DNA from: Phellopilus nigrolimitatus
Taxonomy: Eukaryota > Basidiomycota > Agaricomycetes > Hymenochaetales > Hymenochaetaceae
Length of the DNA stretch: 64,000 nt
Direction of reading: 5' to 3'
NCBI GenBank assembly: GCA_021029095.1
Contig: JAJOHG010000026.1
Location: 1 to 64,000, forward strand
In this document: one piece after another, positions 56,484 to 64,000 of the stretch
Position numbering within the stretch: position 1 is the first letter of the stretch
Layout of the letters: each line of letters opens with the position of its first letter
Program-made: the position numbers and the translations under genes
The notes under the pieces: generated by a model
What the model was told of the DNA's origin: nothing
What the model saw: only the letters and a program-made list of their open reading frames with translations
Database searches by the model: none

Positions 56484-57108
56484 TCATTCCGCTGCGCATC
56501 CAGATAAATTGGGCAAGTTGAATCGTCTATTTGCGGTGCAAGGGCATCTTTCATGATTTGGTTTGTTCCCACTTTGTCTGCGATATATCTCTGTTACCTG
56601 GCTGGCTGATATCAAGGTGGAATTTGACTCGCTAGGAAGCGCCTTTCTTCTTCTTTTTACGAAATGGATGATTGGGCTACATATCGGCCATAGATGACGA
56701 GTTGGACAATGAGAATTATCTGTATTGAGCATATTGGCTATATGGCCAACGAAATCGGACTTACCGATGATTTTGATTTCTCTCCATGACATCAGCACTG
56801 ATTCTTATAGTATCCTTCAGCACCCTGTTCAGAGAGTCTAGCAGATCAGAGTAAACTGGGAAAGAGGAGAGCTTGCTGTGATTCATGCATCTAAGCTTGT
56901 GACAGAGACCTCGGAGGTATTCATACAGTTTTGTCTAGAATTAATTAACACCGTGACAACTTGACCATCGATTGATTCAATTGCTCACCTGCAGCCGCCG
57001 GAGGCCAGGGTCATTTATTTGTTTCGAAGTCACGGCACTGTACAAGACGACAAGATCGTCAAGGGCTTCTAATAACGGGTGCACATCATGGTCGCATTCA
57101 AATTCAAA
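56484..57108 (-). CDS. Unrecognised small gene, helical (5' end not found)
   Basis: Three exons fit one frame with proper splice sites: 57108-56989 (FEFECDHDVHPLLEALDDLVV, LYSAVTSKQINDPGLRRLQ), 56934-56765 (KLYEYLRGLCHKLRC, SDLLDSLNRVLKDTIRIS, ADVMERNQNH), and about 56687-56484 (HFVKRRRKALPSES, ending SGCAAE). The first two exons predict amphipathic helices reminiscent of the helical N-terminal regions of agaric signalling proteins, but I cannot name a family. I could not find a start codon or upstream exon, so it may be a remnant. Confidence 0.4.
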
Positions 57109-57900
57109 CTGCAAGATCTTGTGATTATTATTACCACGTGATTAACACGCCTGTTCCTCCAAATATTTACTACTTTTTTTTCTTGCTCATTCTGCTTTTC
57201 ACGCAGTCCTCACCACTTCACCTCGTTTTTGATTCCGATCGCTGCTGGTGACCTGCAAGTCCCGACATCCGCGGTTAATTATCCATAATGGCGATCGACA
57301 ATAATTTAGAGTTTGCTGTGGACGCCGGATCTCTGGTTGTTACGACTGTTGCTACTACATTTTTGTTTCATCTGTTGCTAGAACTTGCCGGTCTCGTAAC
57401 TCCGTAACTTGTTGACGAATGATCGAGCTTAGCCACGGGGGTTTCTCTGTTCGTCTGAATTTCCGTTCCGTGGCGGCTGGCCGACCACGTTTGGTCGCGG
57501 GTCGACAAACTCAATCGGCTCGGGAGGATTGACAAAAAAGGACATGGAAAAAATCAAAATCAAAATCAAGCTGAAGCTTTGCTCGCTTTGCAAACCTATA
57601 ATTCAAAGACTAACCACCACCATACCCAACTGCCTCCGCAGTGATAAGATCGCTAATATTGACGTGTAGGTTTATTTCCATTTACCCGCTCCGTTAGCGC
57701 TTTTCGCTCCGGTACAGTGATCGTCACGACAATGAATTCAAGTTCCCGACCATCATTCCCATAGAAGCAGCGACCGGTTCGTGCTGGCCACCTGCCAACC
57801 ATCCCTGGACAATTTCAAGCTTGAATTCTACGCTGCTTTCTTGTCCCCTTTTCTATTGACAACTCCCATATTCTCAGCCTACCATTGATCTGCTCTGTCA
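57109..57900. other. Upstream region of the homeodomain gene
   Basis: No gene seen. A long 5' leader or regulatory region of the plus-strand homeodomain gene is likely. Confidence 0.4.
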
Positions 57901-60123
57901 TGTCGAAGGCTAACCGGTTTGCGTATATCCTCTATTAGTGGTGCACCTTCGTGCCTCCGCATTTCTGTCGCCATTTTCGAGCCGCTCACCGGGGACACCG
58001 AGGATACTGACTCGTCTGTTTCGGCTGGCTACCTCTTGACGACCGAAAGGTCACTTAGCCTGAATTTGAAACACGCCAGAACCGCCTGGTACGCTTCTTT
58101 TTGTCCGTCATGTAAGTGGCATAGCAAAGCGCGCTCTCGGACTTGTGTGATAGAACCGTAATTACGCAAATACCGAATCATACTTATATTTCCACAGGTC
58201 GCGCTCGAGCTCTGGTCCGGTTCGTGTATATGCCCCTTTCGAGTCTTCATTCGCCAATTGTTGGCCACTCGGCGAGCTGTCACCTCCACCTCCTCCCCGA
58301 CGCCCATCTACGTCGCAACGCCGACCGCGCAGCCCGGACCCAACCATTGAATCCCGGCGCCCGAGAAAGCGAATGAGGCCCTCCGAACATGCCTCACGTT
58401 CGGGGGAAGGTGCCTTCGAGCGGGGACAGCTTACTGCTCCAGGTCGCGCTGCTAGCCCTAGCCCCTCTCTATCGGCAGGCTCATATTACGATGATGACGA
58501 AGAAGCTGAGGAAGAAAGTTATTCAAGAGAAACTGGCCAAAGCTCCCACGCAGAGCTTACTGGCCCCACCTTTGGAGGCGCTAGTACTAGTGCAGGAGCA
58601 GCGCCACCACAGAAACCTAAACGTACTCGCCAACTTACAACTCCGCATCAATCAGCCGTTCTACACGCGCTTCTCGCTCAGGTTCGATTTCTGGTCTTGT
58701 CAATGCCATTCTTTCTTTCAGGCATCTGAGTACTCGATTTCACGGCTCAGCTAACCTTCGCTTTTATTTATTTAGTCACGCTTTCCGACAACTGCAATGC
58801 GCGAGGAAGTCGGTAGGCAGATAGGCCTGAGCGCGCGCAAAGTGCAGGTACGTTGTTTTATATCTCATTCCTGAACCGCTTGTTAAAACGTTGGTTGTCG
58901 TATCAGGTGTGGTTCCAAGTGAGTGCTTGAAACCAATGAAATTAAAATTTGCAATGTGGTTGATGTACCATTTTTTTTCTTCTTTACAGAACCAACGTCA
59001 GAAAGCGAGAAAGGGGTCCAAAGACGCTGCGGCAGCCGCAACCCCACAAAGGATAGGACCACCACAATTTGGACCTTACACGAACGTCCCAACCAATCTC
59101 CCGCACGCACCGTCCTTTCTTCCCAGTCACGGCTTCACCGAAGAATTGCCTAATACCAGACCGAGACCATCGCGCGGACATGCTGGGGAGTCCAGCTCAG
59201 GCGTGATATTCCCTGGACCTGCCCCTGGACCGGTTTTACCGCCTTTAATGCCCTCTGGAGCACTGAGGCGACGCGGCTCTGAAGCAGGAACGGAATTGCA
59301 TCATGTCGCGCATCTACCAGGTTCATTATCGTTTGGCGGGCGTCCTGGAGCGCGCCTTACGGGACCTGGTGTCCCCGGGACGAGCGCGGCCATCGACCCA
59401 TACGCGTATCGCACGTCCCCACCGCTTCCTCCAGCAGCGTACCCCCGACCGTTATCTCCGGGTCTGTCATTTAACTTTCCGCCGGTGCATACGCCGCCGC
59501 TTCCGACTATCATGCATCGCGAGGGTCAGGCGCGCGCGGAGGCAGCGATATATGGCTTGCATCATTACGAGCACGACCTACCGCCCCATTCCGTGCGTCT
59601 CCCGCCATTGCAACTCGATCGGGAGCCACGCCGCTCCATCGACATGGATACAGGCAGACGTCTCGACCTTCCTCCGCGGTCAAGCACTCCGCGTGGAGTA
59701 CGTTCGCATTTTTCGCGCTTCGCAGCTGAGGTGTCTCCCACGTCTGTGTCGCCGCAGACCATTCCTCCGCCTTTCACACTCGAACCTAGCCCTGTATGGG
59801 CTTCTTCCTCCGCGATTTCATCTGTACGACCACATTCTTCGCTGGGCGTCCGGTCAGGGTCTGTTTCTTTTCCTGCGCCCCTTGCCGGTGAGTATTTGTC
59901 TCGTTGTTTCTCTGCTTTTGATAACAAACGATTCTCTGTAAAAGGCCCGTCAAGTCGAGTCGAAACTCGACGAGCCTCGGAAACTGGCCAGGGCTCATTG
60001 TTGGAGCACCGCACATTGCCTATCCCAGCTCGCATGACGCGCTTTGACCCCGTTCGAGATCCCGAAATTACTGCCGAAAGGCAATTCCGAAGATTGCGTT
60101 CCCGTTCTCCTGACGAAGGTTGA
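57901..60123 (+). CDS. Homeodomain transcription factor
   Basis: The homeobox is spread over several exons: KPKRTRQLTTPHQSAVLHALLAQ (exon to about 58680), SRFPTTAMREEVGRQIGLSARK then VQ (58776-58848), VWFQ (12-base micro-exon 58907-58918) and NQRQKARKG (from about 58990). The WFxNxR recognition-helix signature is complete, with Gln at position 50 and Asn at 51. The N-terminal exon (from about 58199) is Pro/Arg-rich with RRPRKRMRPSE. The C-terminal half is a long Pro/Ser-rich disordered region ending RSPDEG at 60123. The start codon is uncertain: an ATG at 57901 begins a six-codon exon (MSKANR) with a possible donor, but other 5' structures are possible. Confidence 0.8.
58907..58918 (+). other. 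12-base micro-exon in homeobox
   Basis: GTGTGGTTCCAA encodes Val-Trp-Phe-Gln, flanked by TATCAG (acceptor) and GTGAGT (donor). Without it the homeodomain would lack the core of the recognition helix; skipping keeps the frame. Confidence 0.85.
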
Positions 60124-60475
60124 TACGATCAGATGTTGCAGAAGTGATTTGAAGAACCGGTGTACGATAAGTCGCTCGTTTCGAGAGTTCCTTTCCCCTT
60201 TATCTCTTCCTCTCATTCAATGTTTTCTTTTAACTAACGCAACTTACAACCTAATTGACGAGACGCTCTCGATGTGCTATTTGAATTTTAGACTCTAGTA
60301 TCTGCAATTGTGTACCCCGCTATCCAACTCTCCTTCACTAGCCCGAACGTATAATGTTGTTACTCGCCCCTTACTCGTATCGCTCATTAATTCTTATACT
60401 CGATTTAGCACATAATAGCCATTGAAAAAATAATGCATGCACTAATTTACACAGGAAAAAATGACTTTGCTCCCT
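60124..60475. other. Convergent 3' flanks
   Basis: A+T-rich interval between the stop codons of the homeodomain gene and the RING gene; no gene seen. Confidence 0.45.
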
Positions 60476-63034
60476 CTAACCACCTCTCCGTCTCTTCACC
60501 AAAGTGTTTTTAAGCAGGTCCTCGCGACTCGCTTTCTCCGAACTGGGAATGATTTCCAATCCAGCACTTGCTTCCCCCTGGGCGTCATTAACATCTTTAT
60601 CGGTTTGATCGCCATACGCTAACTGTTTCTCCACGACCAGCTTCATTTGTAGGCGGGCCCGCGATCGCAATTTGGCATCGGTGTCCACGATTCCGCGATC
60701 GTCGTTCTTATTCGGAATTGAATCGCCTTTAATTACGTGCTCAACAAGTGCCGAGGCGGAATGAGAAGAAAAGGTAGAGTTCGTAAAGTTTGATATTGCA
60801 TTCGCGTTCGAGCCTTCTATCTGTCTGGTTCCGTCAAAGCCAGAAAAACTGCGACCGCTGACCTGGCGTGCTCGTTCTGTCTCTAGGCGATTCAGTAGTC
60901 GGGCACGGGAGTCCATGTCTATCCTCGACGTAACCGTTTCGTGCACAATAAGCCCGTCGACTTGATCAGATGCGTCCTCCGTGGATCGAGCAGAAGCAGC
61001 AGTGGTGTCTGCAATTGCGGGCGCGTCAAGGGTCAGAGAATCGGCGATTCTCGAAAGAAGCGAAGGGGGTTCGTCTTCGCGCTTTGAATTTCTCCTGAGA
61101 TCCGCTTGGACGTCCGAGCGAGTTATGGCAGCGGCGATCGGAGGATTTAGCACGGTGCCCCTTACCATACTAGCTTTAGATAAATGGGCTTGGGCGATCG
61201 AAAGAGGGTTCCGACTGTTGCGCATACGCAACGGCTTTGACGTCTCCAATGAAATCCTGAAGATGTACTTCCATAGAAAATGTTGGCTTGTAGCTTTTCG
61301 TTATTCACTAAGGATGTAGCATCTTGAGTGTTACTAGCATCATCCCTGTTTCTTGATACCTCCGGAAGGCGCAATGGAGTCAAGGAAGCAGGCATTGTAC
61401 AAAGGTGACCGTTACCAGTTGTGACCTGCGTTGCTGAGTCGTCCTCCGCCGTCGCAGCTTGTTGCCTGCCTTTGCCCTTCGGATCACGTTGACTTGGTCC
61501 TTCTGTAGATAAGCCAATGAGTGGCATGGATGCAGTCGCGTGGGAAGGCGACGCCGCAATCATCGTACGAAGCGTGCTCAGCGGCTCATTGGATTTGTAC
61601 AGTGAAACGCTCCGGAGGTATTCATTATCTCTACCGGTATCGGAGAGAAGTTGTGAACGATAAGAACCAGTTCTTGTGGCATCGCTGGCATTAGGATTGC
61701 CGTAACTCGCTAAATTTGATCCAGACGAGCCATTTTCGTCCAGCGGCAAAGGTTCAGGCTCGCGTAAACGACGCGGAGACTCGCCATTTCTAGGCCGTAC
61801 GGCTTGATCAGGCTCAAATAAGGCGTCGTGATCCGGAAGCTGGTAATTATCCTTCGGTATGTCGTACTGATGAAGAAAGAAGTTATTATAATATTTGGCT
61901 ATGGCGATTACGACATATTAACCTGGACATTGGCGTCGTAAGCTGCCAGACTCTTGTATGGCGAACGGAGATAGCTGTACACTTCTGTAAACCAGAACCC
62001 TGTGATCAGAACGGGACTGGAAACCGTAATAACAATCATAATCTTCCAGCCACAAACATACAAACTACAGATGCTTACCGTGAGCGAAGTGCTCGGCGTT
62101 AGGCAACCGTGTCCCTTCTGAGTAAGGTATATCGATGTCCAAGAATTCTGCCAGTAGCTTAACTGCGGACTCTGAGCGAATATCTATCGCTTTCATTAGG
62201 GACAAGATAAAAGTCGTTAAGAACTGGACAAATAAATGCGTAACTGTAAGCCGAAAACTCGATATAATAAATAATCGTACGATGCTTACTTCGACATCTA
62301 AATTAACCCATACACGGAGCTCGCGGCGAATGAAGACTGTAGCACGGCCGATGAAGTCCTGTGAGGCTGAAAACTGCGCAGGTGTCGGGAATGGCCTGTA
62401 GCGCGTGAATGTGTTCGACGCAACATGCTGTGTCATTCGAGAAGATTAGTCCACATGTTGTGAGAATAGTTCCTAGATCTGGTTGGACAACATACTTTTG
62501 CGTAGAGGTGATTGTGATATATCCATCTTCGTTTGTCTATAGCCCTCTCAAGCTCATCCGCAACGTCTCGTTCGCGACGCTCCCTTCTCCCCCAATGGCC
62601 TGGCCTTCGGGTCGTAGAAGATCGCGGAAATCGCCTGAGAGGCTGAATGGGTGGTGGAGACGACCGGAGAGGTGGGAGATGGTATTTCTGGTAATCGAAG
62701 TTGGAACGGATATGATGAATCAGGTACGGTCCAATCGTCCGCGTGCATAGAGGACACCGTCTAGATTGGCCTAATAAAGTCAGATATCTAAGCACCTGAC
62801 TGTCTGTGGCAGAAAGAACACACCTGTCCAAATGAGAATGCAGTCAAAACAAAACTCATGTGAGCACTCCGGGATGACCGTCCTGTCGACGAAAAGCTGC
62901 AGGCAAATGCTGCAATGGTCTCCGTCTAAGTCTTCCTCGGGATCATTTGGGACGGCACCTTTAAGATCATCGTCTTCAGGATCACTTTCGAGCTTAATGC
63001 GCTTTGCAGACGGACTAGTGGGCGCCGACATCAT
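60476..63034 (-). CDS. RING-type E3 ubiquitin ligase, Topors-like
   Basis: Start MMSAPTSPSAKRIKLE at 63034, followed by an acidic stretch and a C3HC4 RING: CSICLQLF, VIPECSHEFCFDCILIW and an intron, then RCPLC. After the RING come the Topors features HHIRSNFDYQKYHLPP, ERAIDKRRWIYHNHLYAK, then the Topors/ICP0-binding-like region (TRYRPFPTPAQFSAS, RATVFIRRELRVWVNLD, ESAVKLLAEFLD). A long Ser/Arg-rich tail ends VKRRRGG at 60476. Topors relatives ubiquitylate or sumoylate chromatin and topoisomerase-I-linked targets in the nucleus; substrates here are unknown. Confidence 0.8.
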
Positions 63035-63082
63035 CGTTCACAGACTCACAGTTGTGGATGAGAGATTGCGTATTCTGCATCC

Positions 63083-63215
63083 GTGAGACATTATTACCAT
63101 ATACTTCTTAGTTATAATTTGACATATGTAATAATGCTATATTTTGTGACCGTGGGATATTATTACCATACACTTATTAGTTACAACTTAACCTATGTAA
63201 TAATAATTCTTATTA
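63083..63215. repeat. Two-unit tandem repeat of about 75 bp
   Basis: GATATTATTACCATA...CTTA-TTAGTTA...TATGTAATAAT recurs twice (63090 and 63165). It lies between the two minus-strand genes and is A+T rich. Confidence 0.6.
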
Positions 63216-63246
63216 CAATAGCTACCTATACCGAGACCCGTGAAGT

Positions 63247-64000
63247 TTATGAAACGCCCATTTCGCGCCCAATTTCTTCGAGGCAAGACAAGGCGAGCTT
63301 CCGCGCATCGAGTTCGTCCATGTCTCCAGAGCCAGCTTTCTCTGCAATGAGAGACAGTTTCACATTTCGACCTCCGTTTGCTGTTGGAGGGCTTTGGCCG
63401 TCTTTCCATTTGTTCGGTTGCAAGGCTCCGGTCCACGCCATTGGGAGATTACGCGGTAGTGCAGCAATCTGGCATATAGGGCCGTAGAGCTGGAAAAGAT
63501 GAGCCTTAGAGGAGCGCTTCGTGGACTCAGCAAAAAGTTGAGACGAAAAAATGTTTGCTTCAACACCTGACGACGAGCACAATTAGATTTTTAAGACCAG
63601 CTACAGCCCTAGACACACCTGGCTGCTCCGAGCAATATGTAGATGGTGATTGAGAAAGTGCGGCCCAGAGGCACCCTGGCCAGAGTCGTAAGGAAAGAAG
63701 TTTCTTCAGCACATATACTAATTCTTCTTCCCGTGCTCTAATTAACAATTTAGCAATCAAGTCACATCTTACAAGCAGAATGCGGAACATGGTGAAATAC
63801 GAACCTCGGGAAAGGGTAGCTGCCGCGAAATGCTTCATCAGCAAGGTAGGTCAGAAGAGTCGTTCGACAGCGGTCTATCAACGTTGGGAGGCTCAACGCG
63901 GCTATACGCTGTCTGAGACTTTCTTCGTCTGATCCGAATTAATAACTGGTAAAATAAGTGTAATATTTGAACGTACCCCTTTTCAAGTCAGAACAGATGA
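63247..64000 (-). CDS. C-terminal part of large protein, possibly MON2 (partial)
   Basis: Minus-strand exons at the right edge: LLVRCDLIAKLLIRAREEELVYVLKKLLS with LRLWPGCLWAALSQSP, then after an intron STKRSSKAHLFQLYGPICQIAALP, and a C-terminal exon DELDARKLALSCLEEIGREMG ending at 63247. The EEELVYVLKKL...LRLWPG segment resembles the C-terminus of MON2 (Sec7-related endosome/Golgi protein) as I remember it from basidiomycetes. The identification rests on a short region, and the rest of the gene is outside the window. Confidence 0.45.

Overview
The window is eukaryotic, and almost certainly from a mushroom-forming basidiomycete (Agaricomycetes). Genes are broken by many short GT-AG introns (about 40-60 bases), spacing is tight, and the recognisable genes are fungal housekeeping genes next to agaric-type families (F-box, WD40 with a three-helix membrane module, REase-like plus kinase proteins). 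I saw no bacterial operon, CRISPR array or convincing tRNA/rRNA gene. All exon structures were built by eye from frame and splice signals.

The left part (about 0.5-26 kb) is a diverged direct segmental duplication. Copy A (about 560-13655) and copy B (about 16420-26245) share, in order, a non-coding leader with a TATA box and minisatellite, a small plus-strand gene, a minus-strand gene for a membrane/WD40 protein, and the 3' part of NUP107/NUP84. NUP107 is complete only in copy B (24798-27962); copy A carries a 3' fragment. A frameshifted cyclin-like pseudogene lies between the copies. After the duplication copy A was invaded by transposons: a Tc1/mariner-type MITE at a TA site, with a second MITE nested inside it, breaks the small gene, and a 2.95-kb hAT-type element with an 8-bp target duplication sits just downstream. 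The hAT element carries fragments of two unrelated host genes, eIF2B-gamma and an NTF2/RRM (G3BP/Bre5-like) gene. Most of each membrane/WD40 gene is almost free of CpG, while the flanking genes are CpG-rich.

The middle part holds BRF1 (TFIIIB subunit; divergent from NUP107), a cluster of three decayed genes combining a PD-(D/E)XK-like nuclease region with a protein kinase-like region, two of them in an imperfect palindrome with arms of about 2.25 kb, the farnesyltransferase beta subunit gene, a 714-bp-arm inverted repeat that appears perfect, and two small paralogous genes related to the small gene of the duplication.

The right part (45-64 kb) is ordinary gene-dense sequence: a TMEM184/OST-alpha-type membrane protein, an amino-acid/GABA-type permease, a BRD7/9-like bromodomain protein, an unrecognised small gene, a homeodomain transcription factor with a 12-base micro-exon in the homeobox, a Topors-like RING E3 ligase, and the 3' end of a gene that may be MON2.
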